Made by a program: the position numbers and the translations under genes
Notes under the pieces: model-generated
The model's database searches: none
Told to the model about the DNA's origin: nothing
What the model saw: only the letters and a program-made list of their open reading frames with translations
Shown: positions 16,746 to 25,049 of the stretch, one piece after another
Layout: every line of letters begins with the position of its first letter
Position numbering within the stretch: position 1 is the first letter of the stretch
From: an uncultured Clostridia bacterium
GTDB taxonomy: Bacteria; Bacillota; Clostridia; TANB77; CAG-508
Reading direction: 5' to 3'
DNA: 36,468 nucleotides
NCBI GenBank assembly: GCA_948891265.1
Contig: CAQUBD010000016.1
Coordinates: 1-36,468, forward strand

Positions 16746-17738
16746 TTATAACTTTAAATTTGGAACTGCGTTCAAATTTAAATCACTTTTTTGTCCATTT
16801 ATAAAATTATAATAGCCTGCAGAACCTATCATTGCCGCATTGTCTGTACATAGTTTTAGGTCTGGCATATATATCTTTATTCCTTCCTCTTGTAATTTCA
16901 AAAACTCATTTCTTATATATTTGCTTGCAGAAACTCCACCTGCTAATGCTACTGTTTTTACATTTGCTTCCCTTAATGCTTTTTTAGTATTCTCCATTAA
17001 TACTTCAGTGACCGTTTTTGTAAAGCTTGCACATAGGTCTGCTTTATTTATATCTGGTGTTTTATGATGTAAATTTATAACTGCTGTTTTTATTCCACTA
17101 AAACTAAAATCTAAATTGTCAAAATGTGTTTTTGGTAATTGAATTGCATCTTTATTGCCTTCTGCTGCCAATTTATCTACCTTAGGTCCTCCTGGATATC
17201 CAAGTCCAACAACTCTTGCAATTTTATCAAATGCTTCTCCTATTGCATCATCTCTGGTTTTTCCTAATACTTCAAATTCTGTATAGTTTTTTACATGTAT
17301 AAGTTGTGTATTTCCACCTGACATCATTACACATAAAAATGGTGGTTCAAGTTCTTTGTATGTTATATAATTTGCAGCTATATGTCCTTGAATGTGATTT
17401 ACTCCTACTAATGGTTTGTTTGTTGCAAAACTTAATGCTTTTGCATAAGATAGTCCTACTAATAACGCTCCTACTAACCCTGGTCCATATGTTGGCGTTA
17501 TTGCATCTATATCATCAAATGTCACATTTGCTTCTTCTAATGCTTTTTTTGTTACTCTTGAAATAGCTTCTATATGATTTCTTGATGCTATTTCTGGTAC
17601 TACTCCTCCATACTTCTCATGAATTGGTATTTGTGTATCTATTATATTTGATAATATTTCTCTTCCATTTTTTATTACTGCAACTGATGTTTCGTCACAA
17701 CTTGATTCTATTCCTAATGTTAATATATCTTTTTTCAT
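16746..17738 (-). CDS. tsaD: tRNA threonylcarbamoyladenosine synthase subunit TsaD
   Basis: A 330-residue Kae1/TsaD protein. It transfers the threonylcarbamoyl group onto A37 of ANN-decoding tRNAs, with TsaB and TsaE. Visible are GIESSCDETSVAV (9-21), the metal-binding HIQGH (115-119), MMSGGNTQL, DDAIGEAFDKIARV, LDFSFSGIKTAV, and LAGGVSASK with CTDNAAMIG near the end. Length is normal. The start ATG lies 15 bases after the M50 protease stop. It belongs to an operon with the M50 protease and possibly lysS. Confidence 0.97.
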   Translation of the reverse strand: MKKDILTLGIESSCDETSVAVIKNGREILSNIIDTQIPIHEKYGGVVPEIASRNHIEAISRVTKKALEEANVTFDDIDAITPTYGPGLVGALLVGLSYAKALSFATNKPLVGVNHIQGHIAANYITYKELEPPFLCVMMSGGNTQLIHVKNYTEFEVLGKTRDDAIGEAFDKIARVVGLGYPGGPKVDKLAAEGNKDAIQLPKTHFDNLDFSFSGIKTAVINLHHKTPDINKADLCASFTKTVTEVLMENTKKALREANVKTVALAGGVSASKYIRNEFLKLQEEGIKIYMPDLKLCTDNAAMIGSAGYYNFINGQKSDLNLNAVPNLKL

Positions 17739-17753
17739 TTTTTTCTCCTTGTT

Positions 17754-18494
17754 TTATAATCCAAAAATCAACTTTCCTAATGCAAATATCCCTTTAGAAA
17801 CTGCACCTATTGCAGGAGTTATTATTGTTCCAGCAACACCTGTTATCCATATTAACACAAATACTATATAAAATATTTGCTCATTATTAACAAAAAATTG
17901 CTTTGCATTATATGGTAAAAATGGCATTATTATTTTTGAACCATCTAATGGTGGTAATGGTATTAAATTAAATACACCTAATCCAATATTTATAGATATT
18001 GTACTTGATATTAATAAAATTATAATTCCACCAATATTTGATGTTATAAATGCAGTATTTGCAAATTTATATATTGCACAATATATTAAAGTAAAGATTA
18101 TTGCTAAAACAAAATTCATCAATGGTCCTGCTAATGATACTATTGCTTCTCCCTTTTCCATAGACATTTTTCTTGTATAATTTCTAGGATTTACATGTAC
18201 TGGTTTTCCCCATCCAAATCCTGCTACTAACAGCATTAATGTTCCTATTGGGTCTAAATGGTCTAATGGATTTAAACTGAGTCTTCCTTCATTTTTAGCT
18301 GTATTATCCCCCAATTTATATGCTGCATATCCATGTGCAAATTCATGGAATGTTATTGCAATTAATACACCAGGGGCACTTAGTAATAATCCTATTAATT
18401 GACCTGGATTTGTTGCATATTGTAATAGCATAATTCCAACCATTACTGCTATTATTATATACATTGTTCTTTTATCAAATGAAAAATTAAACAT
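17754..18494 (-). CDS. Site-2 protease family (M50) membrane metalloprotease
   Basis: A 246-residue multi-pass membrane protein of the short rhomboid-like M50B group. The zinc motif HEFAH is at residues 50-54 inside the second hydrophobic segment. GRLSLNPLDHLDPIGTLML follows, and the second active-site motif NLIPLPPLDGSK is near residue 190. Short M50 proteins of this type lack a PDZ domain, as here, and their substrates are mostly unknown. The start is the ATG at 18494, 7 bases after GGAGG; upstream in-frame ATGs precede that site. It lies 20 bases after the preceding gene and 15 before tsaD. Confidence 0.92.
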   Translation of the reverse strand: MFNFSFDKRTMYIIIAVMVGIMLLQYATNPGQLIGLLLSAPGVLIAITFHEFAHGYAAYKLGDNTAKNEGRLSLNPLDHLDPIGTLMLLVAGFGWGKPVHVNPRNYTRKMSMEKGEAIVSLAGPLMNFVLAIIFTLIYCAIYKFANTAFITSNIGGIIILLISSTISINIGLGVFNLIPLPPLDGSKIIMPFLPYNAKQFFVNNEQIFYIVFVLIWITGVAGTIITPAIGAVSKGIFALGKLIFGL

Positions 18495-18514
18495 AATTTT
18501 TCCTCCATTCATCA

Positions 18515-19093
18515 TTATTTTATATCTGATGGTTTAATCCAGTTATCTGTATTTATATTTGTCAATTTGTTATTTGGTATAATACCCACCATATACCAAA
18601 ATCCCATATCATCTGTTCCTACTTCAGGATATTCTGTATCAATAATAAAATTTACAGTATTATTTTCAAATGTTATTTCTTTTAGTTTTTTTGTTATACT
18701 TCCTGAATTGACTCCAGATACTTCAATAAAAATTGTATTATCATTTAAATAATTTTTATCTATATTTAATTTGCCTGAATATATCTCATAAAATTTTTCT
18801 AATTCTTTTTCAGAATTAATAATATATTTATATTCTTTTGGCATATTGGAAAAATACTCGCTTGTTCGTAGTTCAAATTTAATAATTTCTCCTTCATCTA
18901 AATTTGATTTTTCATTTATATTATTTTCTTTACTTGTATCTCCTTCACCATATGTATTCTTTATGTAATTTGTTTCATGTATCTTACTTATATTGTTTGT
19001 ACTTCTTGAGTTATCTTTCAAAAAGTATGTTATTCCTATTGCAATTGCAAAAATAATTATTAATATTATTAATACTAAAATATTCTTTTTCAT
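18515..19093 (-). CDS. Hypothetical membrane-anchored extracytoplasmic protein, possible PrcB-like domain
   Basis: A 192-residue protein. One N-terminal membrane segment (about residues 5-25, Ile-rich) precedes a polar Asn/Ser/Lys linker and a C-terminal domain from about residue 70. The stretch YIINSEKELEKFYEIY, followed by DNTIFIEV and later GFWYMVGIIPNN, recalls PrcB-type domains. The match is faint and not a firm assignment. There is no lipobox Cys. The start ATG follows TAGGAG. It sits upstream of the M50 protease, so it might be a partner or substrate of that protease (inference from position only). Confidence 0.7.
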   Translation of the reverse strand: MKKNILVLIILIIIFAIAIGITYFLKDNSRSTNNISKIHETNYIKNTYGEGDTSKENNINEKSNLDEGEIIKFELRTSEYFSNMPKEYKYIINSEKELEKFYEIYSGKLNIDKNYLNDNTIFIEVSGVNSGSITKKLKEITFENNTVNFIIDTEYPEVGTDDMGFWYMVGIIPNNKLTNINTDNWIKPSDIK

Positions 19094-19129
19094 TTATTTT
19101 CTCCTATCTAAATTATTAAATTCTTTCCT

Positions 19130-19339
19130 TCAGTTATTCATTATTTTATTAATTAAATCAATTACTTCGTCTAAACTTTCATATGCTAGAAATTTAATTT
19201 TTTAATTTCCTCTAAGAAATCCAGACACATTTGCTGCTTTTTCATAAATATCATAAATCTTTTTACCTAAGTTTTCTGCATAAGAAATTTCATATCCTAC
19301 TCCTAAAGATGGAACTGTTATCTCCTTAAAACCTAATAT
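19130..19339 (-). pseudogene. Remnant of a nucleoside 2-deoxyribosyltransferase-like gene
   Basis: The 246-base gap between lysS and the next gene is not random. One frame reads LGFKEITVPSLGVGYEISYA, continues ENLGKKIYDIYEKAANVSGFLRGN, then an in-frame TAA, then KIKFLAYESLDEVIDLINKIMNN and TGA. The PSLGVGYE stretch and the ESLDEVIDLI tail are what I expect from the C-terminal half of DNPH1-type nucleoside 2-deoxyribosyltransferase-like proteins. The N-terminal half is gone, there is no start codon, and a nonsense codon interrupts it. The family call is tentative; that this is a decayed gene is more certain. Confidence 0.5.
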
Positions 19340-20851
19340 TTAAACATTATTAATTGGTTTCATTGTTGGGAATAGCAATACATCCCTTATTGATGCTGAA
19401 TCTGTTAATAGCATTATCATTCTATCAATTCCTATTCCAAGTCCACCTGTTGGAGGCATACCATATTCAAGAGCATTTATAAAATCATCATCCATCATAT
19501 TAGCTTCTTCATCTCCAGCTTCTCTTGCTTCAACTTGTTTCTTAAATCTTTCATATTGGTCTATTGGGTCATTTAATTCTGAATATGCATTTCCATATTC
19601 TCTACCATCTATAAACACTTCAAATCTTTCTGTTAATCTCTTGTCTGATGGTTTTTTCTTTGTTAACGGTGATACTTCTACAGGATAGTCATATATAAAT
19701 GTTGGTTGTATTAATGTTTCTTCAACAAATTCTTCGAAAAATGTATTTATTATATCTCCTCTTGTTTTCTTTATTTCATCTATTTCTACATTTTTTTCTT
19801 TAGCTATTTGTATAGCTTTTTCATCTGTTGTTATAGTATTAAAGTCAACCCCTGTAACTTCTTTTATACTATCTATCATAGAAATTCTTTTCCATTTTGT
19901 TTCTAAGTCTATATCTGTTCCTTGATATGTAATTTTTGCTGTTCCTAACACATTTTTAGCCACTGTTCTAAATAAATCCTCCGTTAAATCCATCATATCA
20001 TTATAATCTTCATATGCTGAATATAGCTCTATATTTGTAAATTCTGGATTATGTTTTATATCCATTCCTTCATTTCTGAACATTCTACCCATCTCATATA
20101 CTTTATCAAATCCTCCAACAATTAATCTTTTTAGATATAGTTCGTTAGCAATTCTTAAATACATATCTAAATCTAATGTATTATGATGTGTTATAAATGG
20201 TCTTGCAGCTGCTCCACCAGCTATTGTATTTAATATTGGTGTATCTACTTCTAGATATCCTTTATTATCTAAGTATGCTTTTACTTCTTTTATTATTTTA
20301 CTTCTTAATACAAATGTATTTTTTACTTCTGGATTTACTATTAAGTCTACATATCTTTGTCTATATCTTAAGTCTACATCTTTTAATCCATGGAATTTTT
20401 CTGGTAATGGTCTTAATGATTTTGAAAGTAATGTTACTTCTTTTGCATGTACTGATATTTCTTCAGTTCTTGTTTTAAATACAAATCCTGTAATTCCAAT
20501 TATATCTCCAATATCAAAAGTTTTGAACGCTTTGTAGCTTTCTTCTCCTAAATCATTTATACTTACATAACTTTGGATTTTTTCATCACTATCTTGTATT
20601 GTACAAAATGATGCTTTTCCCATTATTCTTTTTGCTATAATTCTTCCTGCTACTGTAACATTTTTTTCTTCAAATTGTTCATAATTTGATTTTATTTCTC
20701 CTGCTGTATTTGTTCTATTAAATTTTGTAATTTCAAAAGGATCTTTTCCTTGTTCTTGTAATTCCTTTAATTTATCTCTTCTTATTTGCATTAGATGATT
20801 TATATCTAATTCTTCTACTTCATTGTTATTGTTATTTTGATTTTCACTCAT
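19340..20851 (-). CDS. lysS: Lysyl-tRNA synthetase, class II
   Basis: A 503-residue cytosolic enzyme that charges tRNA-Lys. It has an N-terminal OB-fold anticodon-binding domain (about 60-145, VAGRIIAKRIMGKASFCTIQD), and the motif 1 region VLRSKIIKEVKAYLDNKGYLEVDTP. Motif 2 is FRNEGMDIKHNPEFTNIE (about 258-275) and motif 3 is GLGIGIDRMIML (470-481). Length is typical. The N-terminal Asn run (residues 5-10) is a minor oddity. The ATG is preceded by AAGGAGAGG. No T-box leader is visible upstream; a long palindrome lies there instead. Confidence 0.97.
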   Translation of the reverse strand: MSENQNNNNNEVEELDINHLMQIRRDKLKELQEQGKDPFEITKFNRTNTAGEIKSNYEQFEEKNVTVAGRIIAKRIMGKASFCTIQDSDEKIQSYVSINDLGEESYKAFKTFDIGDIIGITGFVFKTRTEEISVHAKEVTLLSKSLRPLPEKFHGLKDVDLRYRQRYVDLIVNPEVKNTFVLRSKIIKEVKAYLDNKGYLEVDTPILNTIAGGAAARPFITHHNTLDLDMYLRIANELYLKRLIVGGFDKVYEMGRMFRNEGMDIKHNPEFTNIELYSAYEDYNDMMDLTEDLFRTVAKNVLGTAKITYQGTDIDLETKWKRISMIDSIKEVTGVDFNTITTDEKAIQIAKEKNVEIDEIKKTRGDIINTFFEEFVEETLIQPTFIYDYPVEVSPLTKKKPSDKRLTERFEVFIDGREYGNAYSELNDPIDQYERFKKQVEAREAGDEEANMMDDDFINALEYGMPPTGGLGIGIDRMIMLLTDSASIRDVLLFPTMKPINNV

Positions 20852-20892
20852 TTTTAAACCTCTCCTTATTTTTTTAGTAATTCTTTATATTT

Positions 20893-21018
20893 AATTTGAA
20901 TAAGAATGCTTATATTACTAGGCAAAGTTATTTAAAAAGGCAAAGGAGCATATGTGTTATATGTGACTGCGTTTTTAAATAACTTTAACGACGTAAGATA
21001 AGTATTATCATTCAAATT
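20893..21018. repeat. 126-bp imperfect palindrome (MITE-like or terminator)
   Basis: The outer arms AATTTGAAT / ATTCAAATT (20893-20901, 21010-21018) are perfect. A 17-base segment inside them (20902-20918 with 20993-21009) pairs at 13 of 17 positions. An inner 15-bp arm (20924-20938 with 20972-20986, AAAGTTATTTAAAAA) is perfect. The centre is 33 bases. It fills the gap between the obg stop and lysS and may serve as the obg terminator. Confidence 0.65.
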
Positions 21019-22294
21019 CACTCGTACCACTCAAGTTCCCAGTCACTAATCTTAACTGTATCTCCTTCACAAACGCCAAGTTCTTTAAGCTTATCTTCAA
21101 TTCCCATATTCTTAAGGCTTTTTTGTAAATAATACATAGACTCATTATCTTCAATATTAATTCTACCCATAAGTCTATCAACAGCTCTACCTTTAACATA
21201 GAAAATTCCATCTTGTTCATAAGCTTCCCACTCTTGATCTTTATCTTGTAAAGTATATACAACTCTATCTTCAATTTCAACAAGTTCTTCTTTTGGCAAT
21301 GTTTTTAATACTTCTGTAACATGGTCAATTAATTTTTCTACACCTTCTCCAGTCACAGATGATATTTTAAATAATTCTAATTTTTCTTTTTTAGCTAGTT
21401 CTTCCAATTTTTTGTAGTTTGCATCATCTTGCATACTATCTATTTTAGTTGCAACTAATATCTGTTTTCGTTTTACTAACTTTTCACTATATTTTGCAAG
21501 TTCTTGGTTTATTGTATAATAGTCTTCTATTGGATCTCTGCCTTCTTGTCCAGAAACATCAACAAAATGTAAAAGTAATCTTGTCCTTTCAACATGTCTT
21601 AAAAATTGAATTCCAAGTCCTACTCCTTCACTTGCTCCTTCTATAATTCCCGGTATATCTGCTATTACAAATCCATCTCCATTTTTTGTTTTTACAACTC
21701 CTAAATTTGGATTTATTGTTGTAAAGTGATAGTTTGCAATTTTTGGTCTTGCATCTGTTACAGTTGATAGAAATGTTGATTTTCCTACATTTGGAAATCC
21801 TAAGAGACCTACATCAGCTAATAATTTAAGTTCTAAGATAAGTTCTTTTTCTTCTCCTTTTTCTCCATCTTCTGCAAATCTAGGAACTTGTCTTGTTGGT
21901 GTTGCAAAGTGTGAGTTTCCTCTTCCACCCCTTCCACCTTTTAATATTAGTTCTTTTTGATTAGGCTGTGATAAATCTGCAACTACTTTTCCTGTTTCAG
22001 CATCTTTTACAACTGTACCTATTGGAACTTTTATATATAAGTGTTCTCCATATTTACCATTGCAGTGGTTTCCACTTCCATTTTCTCCATCTTTTGCTTT
22101 GAATTTTCTATTATATCTAAAGTCTATTAATGTGTTTTTGTCTTTATCTACTTGGAAATATATATTTCCACCATTTCCACCATCACCGACCGGTCTGGTC
22201 CACCTGCTGCTACATATTTTTCTCTTCTAAATGTTATTGCACCATTTCCGCCATTTCCTGATTTTATTATTATTTTTGTGTAATCTGTAACCAT
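21018..22294 (-). pseudogene. obg: GTPase Obg (ObgE/CgtA), frameshifted as read
   Basis: Ribosome-assembly and stress GTPase, usually essential. The ATG at 22294 (after TTAGGAG) begins the glycine-rich Obg fold: SGNGGNGAITFRREKYVAAGGPD. The frame then breaks inside GACCGGTC (22188-22195). It resumes two bases on as GDGGNGGNIYFQVDKD and is open to the stop at 21018. G1 (GFPNVGKST), switch (HFTTINPNLG), G3 (DIPGIIEGA) and NKXD-like ATKID motifs are intact. So is the C-terminal OCT domain, which ends in DWELEWYE. Removing two bases gives 424 residues, normal for Obg. Because loss should be lethal, a sequence error is likely; a programmed frameshift is the alternative. Confidence 0.94.
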
Positions 22295-22309
22295 TTTCTC
22301 TCTCCTAAG

Positions 22310-22399
22310 GTTGTCAGAGGGGACGCCCCTTTTTGACAACTTTTACTTATTTTTATTAATTTTCATTTTAGTTGTCAAAAAGAGACATCCCTTCTGACA
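22310..22399. repeat. REP/MITE-like inverted repeat
   Basis: Arms at 22310-22340 and 22371-22399 pair with about four mismatches over 29 bases around a 30-base centre. The arms carry GTTGTCAGAGGGGACGCCCC and GTTGTCAAAAAGAGACATCC. It lies directly upstream of the obg ribosome site and looks like a diverged relative of the element at 13190-13295. A TTGACA inside the right arm could act as a -35 for obg. Confidence 0.75.
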
Positions 22400-22401
22400 T
22401 T

Positions 22402-22977
22402 TTAAATATTAAAAAATCCAGCACTTCCTCTTTTTAATAACCCTATTAATTTTTTGGTTTTTTCAATATCTTTAATATAATATAGATTATCTTGATTATC
22501 CTTAATTACATATAAATTAAAAATATTATTTCTATAAAATGTGTTTTTTTCATTTGTTGTCATTTCTACTAAATTGTTTTCATCACTTTTTATACTCTTT
22601 ATAATATCATATATTTCTTTATATACTTCCTTATCAACTTTTTCAATAAAATCTCTTTTATATTTTTCTCCATCAATTCTATATATAATTTTGTTTTTAT
22701 CAAAATCCACTTCATAATATAATTTTCGATCTATTACAGAAACATCATTATCATATATAATAAATTTATTTTCACTATCTAATAAAAAATTATGATTATT
22801 ATCGTAATTCTTAATTGCAAATGATACCGTAATCCACATTATTACAAATAAAATGCTGATTATTAGCGGTGATAAATAAGCAAGAATTGCAAATTTTATT
22901 CCATATTTTTGTTTTAATTCAAAAAAGATGCCTATTGCTCTATTTGTCTCTTCATTCATCATTTTTCTATATGACAT
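22402..22977 (-). CDS. Hypothetical membrane protein, 191 aa
   Basis: Not recognised. There is a short basic N-terminus, one or two hydrophobic segments (about residues 28-53, FAILAYLSPLIISILFVIMWITVSF), then a Lys/Asp/Asn-rich domain of about 130 residues. That domain has repeated YYEVDFDKNKIIYRIDGEKY-like beta strands, which suggests a soluble domain outside or inside the membrane anchor. The ATG at 22977 is 8 bases after AAAGGAGG. It lies between trpS and obg on the same strand, probably in one transcript. Repeat elements flank both sides of the gene. Confidence 0.7.
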   Translation of the reverse strand: MSYRKMMNEETNRAIGIFFELKQKYGIKFAILAYLSPLIISILFVIMWITVSFAIKNYDNNHNFLLDSENKFIIYDNDVSVIDRKLYYEVDFDKNKIIYRIDGEKYKRDFIEKVDKEVYKEIYDIIKSIKSDENNLVEMTTNEKNTFYRNNIFNLYVIKDNQDNLYYIKDIEKTKKLIGLLKRGSAGFFNI

Positions 22978-23038
22978 TTATTTTTCCTCCTTTCGAAAAT
23001 CTTCGCTTTCCTCATTGCTATTAAACTATTTTTTTAAA

Positions 23039-23059
23039 GATGTGTCCCCAATGGGACAT
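23039..23059. repeat. Short GTCCCC/GGGAC palindrome after trpS
   Basis: GTCCCCAATGGGAC (23044-23057), preceded by GATGT, ends at the trpS stop codon. It is the exact reverse complement of the core at 35105-35118 and 35178-35191. Confidence 0.6.
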
Positions 23060-24069
23060 TATTCGAAATAATCCAACATCATCGCATCTTTTACCTTTTT
23101 CATAGTTTGTTTTGCAACTGTTCTTGCTTTTTCTGTTCCCTCTACTAAAATTTTATCTACTTCTTCTGGATGTGCTTCATAATAAGCTCTTTTTTCTCTT
23201 ATTGGTCTTAGTTCTTCTATAATATTTGCTGCTAGTTGTTTTTTACAAGCAACACATCCACGTTTTCCTGCTTTACATTCTTCACATACTGTTTTTACGT
23301 CTTCTTTTGGTGTGAATAAATTGTGATAATATGCTACCATACATATATCAGGATTCCCTGGGTCATCTTTTTTTATTCTTGCTGGATCTGTTAATGCTCC
23401 CATAACTTTTTTTGTTATTTCTTCTTCGCTATCTGATAGGTATATTGCATTTCCTAAAGATTTTCCCATTTTGTTGTTTCCGTCTAATCCTTTTATTCTT
23501 TTTGATTTTGATAACACTGCTTTTGGCTCTTTTAATACTTCGCCATATATACTATTGAATTTTCTTACTATTTCTCTACATTGTTCTATTAATGGTTCTT
23601 GGTCTTCTCCTACTGGTATTAGCTCTCCTTCAAATGCTGTTATATCTGCTGCTTGACTTACTGGATATCCTAAGAATCCATATGTTACACTTTCTCCAAA
23701 TAGTTCCTTTTTTTGTGCTATTTCTGTTTTTACTGTTGGGTTTCTTTGTAATCTAGCTATTGTAACTAAGTTAGAGTAAAATACTGTTAGTTCTGCTGTT
23801 TCTGGTATCATTGACTGTATATATATTGTTGTTTTATTCGGATCTATTCCTACTGATAAATAGTCTATCGCTACTTCTCTTACATTTTTTCTTACTTTTT
23901 CTGGGTTATTAAAATTGTCTGTTAATGCTTGAACATCTGCTATTAATATGAATGGTTCATATTCTGGATTTTCTTGCATCTCTAGTCTTGTTTTTAGTGA
24001 TCCAAAATAATGTCCTATATGCAATCTCCCTGTTGGTCTATCTCCTGTTAATATTCTTTTTTTATTCAT
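23059..24069 (-). CDS. trpS: Tryptophanyl-tRNA synthetase
   Basis: A 336-residue class I synthetase that charges tRNA-Trp. The HIGH motif is HIGH at residues 17-20 (GRLHIGHYFGSL). The KMSKS loop is the variant KMGKS at 200-204. GYPVSQAADI and GEDQEPLIEQCREI are family signatures. A Cys cluster (CEECKAGKRGCVACKK, about 265-280) fits the metal-binding insertion seen in some bacterial TrpRS. The start ATG follows AAGGGGA at about 11 bases. Its promoter leaves a leader of only about 35 bases, so there is no T-box control here. Confidence 0.96.
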   Translation of the reverse strand: MNKKRILTGDRPTGRLHIGHYFGSLKTRLEMQENPEYEPFILIADVQALTDNFNNPEKVRKNVREVAIDYLSVGIDPNKTTIYIQSMIPETAELTVFYSNLVTIARLQRNPTVKTEIAQKKELFGESVTYGFLGYPVSQAADITAFEGELIPVGEDQEPLIEQCREIVRKFNSIYGEVLKEPKAVLSKSKRIKGLDGNNKMGKSLGNAIYLSDSEEEITKKVMGALTDPARIKKDDPGNPDICMVAYYHNLFTPKEDVKTVCEECKAGKRGCVACKKQLAANIIEELRPIREKRAYYEAHPEEVDKILVEGTEKARTVAKQTMKKVKDAMMLDYFE

Positions 24070-24111
24070 TTATTTTTAATCCCCTTCTTTGTGTTTAAAA
24101 TTACTTAAAAG

Positions 24112-24140
24112 AGTATACCATATATTGGATAAAATTTCAA
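24112..24140 (-). promoter_or_regulatory. Promoter of the trpS operon
   Basis: TTGAAA (24135-24140), 17-base spacer, TATACT (24112-24117), 42 bases upstream of the start codon. Confidence 0.78.
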
Positions 24141-24158
24141 ACAAATTCCAATATTTTA

Positions 24159-24187
24159 TTGCTTTAGATTTGTTTTTTTGCTATAAT
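24159..24187 (+). promoter_or_regulatory. Promoter of the 24236-24847 gene
   Basis: TTGCTT (24159-24164), 17-base spacer, TATAAT (24182-24187). It is divergent from the trpS promoter, with 18 bases between the two -35 hexamers. Confidence 0.6.
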
Positions 24188-24235
24188 TATAAAGTAACAA
24201 TAAATTTGTTTGTATAATATAAGGAGGAATTGCAA

Positions 24236-24847
24236 ATGCAAGAACGGCATTATTTAAGAAATTTAGAACTAACAGATGAAGATTATGTTTTTGATGGTAA
24301 TTTAATAATTAAAGAAAGATTTTCAATTAAAAATGGAAGTCTCAGAGTTTCTGGGAAATTAGTTTTGGAAGGATTTACTGAAGAAATTCCTCTTAGAAAT
24401 GAATGTAAGATACATAACGGGAATATTATTGCAGATTCAATAGACTCTCGTATTCGTATTTCCGTTTTTAATGGAAATATTGTTTCGAATTCAATAGAGA
24501 CTTTTGAAAATATCTATATCCGTAATGGAAATATCTTTATTAAGTCTAATGCTTATTTTAAAAATATAACTGTTAAAGGAGGAGATATTACTGTAAATGG
24601 TTCATGTGTGGTTAATAATGTTAAATGTAAAAACTATCTTATTTCTGGTAGGAACGATTCTGATGAAGTTACAGCCACAGAAGATATTTATATATTAGGG
24701 CCTAATTTTTCTGGAGATTTGAAAGCTCGAGAAATCTTCATTGGAAGTTATTGTAAATTTGATCCTGCTAGCAAAATATCAGTAACTGCCAAGCATTTTG
24801 AATGTGAGGGACCAATTAAAAACTCTTTTGGAATGCTGATTGGTTGA
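24236..24847 (+). CDS. Hypothetical protein, predicted beta-solenoid (bactofilin-like pattern)
   Basis: Not firmly recognised. This 203-residue protein has no signal or membrane segment. It consists of short repeated strand-turn units of about 18-20 residues with Gly/Asn turns (NGSLRVSGKL, NGNIIADSID, NGNIVSNSIE, NGNIFIKSNA, GGDITVNGSC). This predicts a right-handed beta-helix like bactofilins or other polymer-forming proteins. The tail carries four of the seven Cys residues or so. The start is the ATG at 24236, 8 bases after AAGGAGG; a TTG two codons earlier is too close to the site. It is a single-gene unit with promoter and terminator. Confidence 0.75.
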   Translation: MQERHYLRNLELTDEDYVFDGNLIIKERFSIKNGSLRVSGKLVLEGFTEEIPLRNECKIHNGNIIADSIDSRIRISVFNGNIVSNSIETFENIYIRNGNIFIKSNAYFKNITVKGGDITVNGSCVVNNVKCKNYLISGRNDSDEVTATEDIYILGPNFSGDLKAREIFIGSYCKFDPASKISVTAKHFECEGPIKNSFGMLIG

Positions 24848-24858
24848 TTAAGTAATTT

Positions 24859-24896
24859 AGGAATGAATATTGTCTAATACAGTATTCATTCCTTTT
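24859..24896 (+). terminator. Terminator of the 24236-24847 gene
   Basis: Perfect 11-bp stem AGGAATGAATA / TATTCATTCCT with a 13-base loop, followed by TTTTAATTT. Confidence 0.8.
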
Positions 24897-24927
24897 AATT
24901 TGTTCTTAATTTTATTATTATCTTATT

Positions 24928-24974
24928 ACCCGACACTTTTTAGAATAATATTTATATTCTAAAAAGTGTCGGGT
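24928..24974. repeat. Perfect 20-bp hairpin upstream of dapA
   Basis: Arms 24928-24947 and 24955-24974 are exact reverse complements, starting ACCCGACACT, with a 7-base loop. There is no T-run on either side, so it is not an ordinary terminator. It lies 75 bases before the dapA ATG. Confidence 0.8.
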
Positions 24975-25049
24975 AGTAAGCATTATTATAATATTTTTTA
25001 TCATTTATTTCTTTTTCATAAATATAATTTATTTAAAGGAGATAAAATT

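Noticed and set aside
22148..22339. A separate 63-residue gene starting upstream of obg
   Set aside because: Its first 15 codons read through the repeat and the ribosome site; the rest is the obg N-terminus before the frameshift.
24070..24111. T-box riboswitch before trpS (or lysS)
   Set aside because: The trpS leader is only about 35 bases from a clear promoter, and no T-box sequence is visible before lysS.
24966..25049. Longer dapA start at 24966
   Set aside because: The extension runs through the 20-bp hairpin and the ribosome site; AAAGGAG fits the ATG at 25050 and the KKILFKGACTA start.
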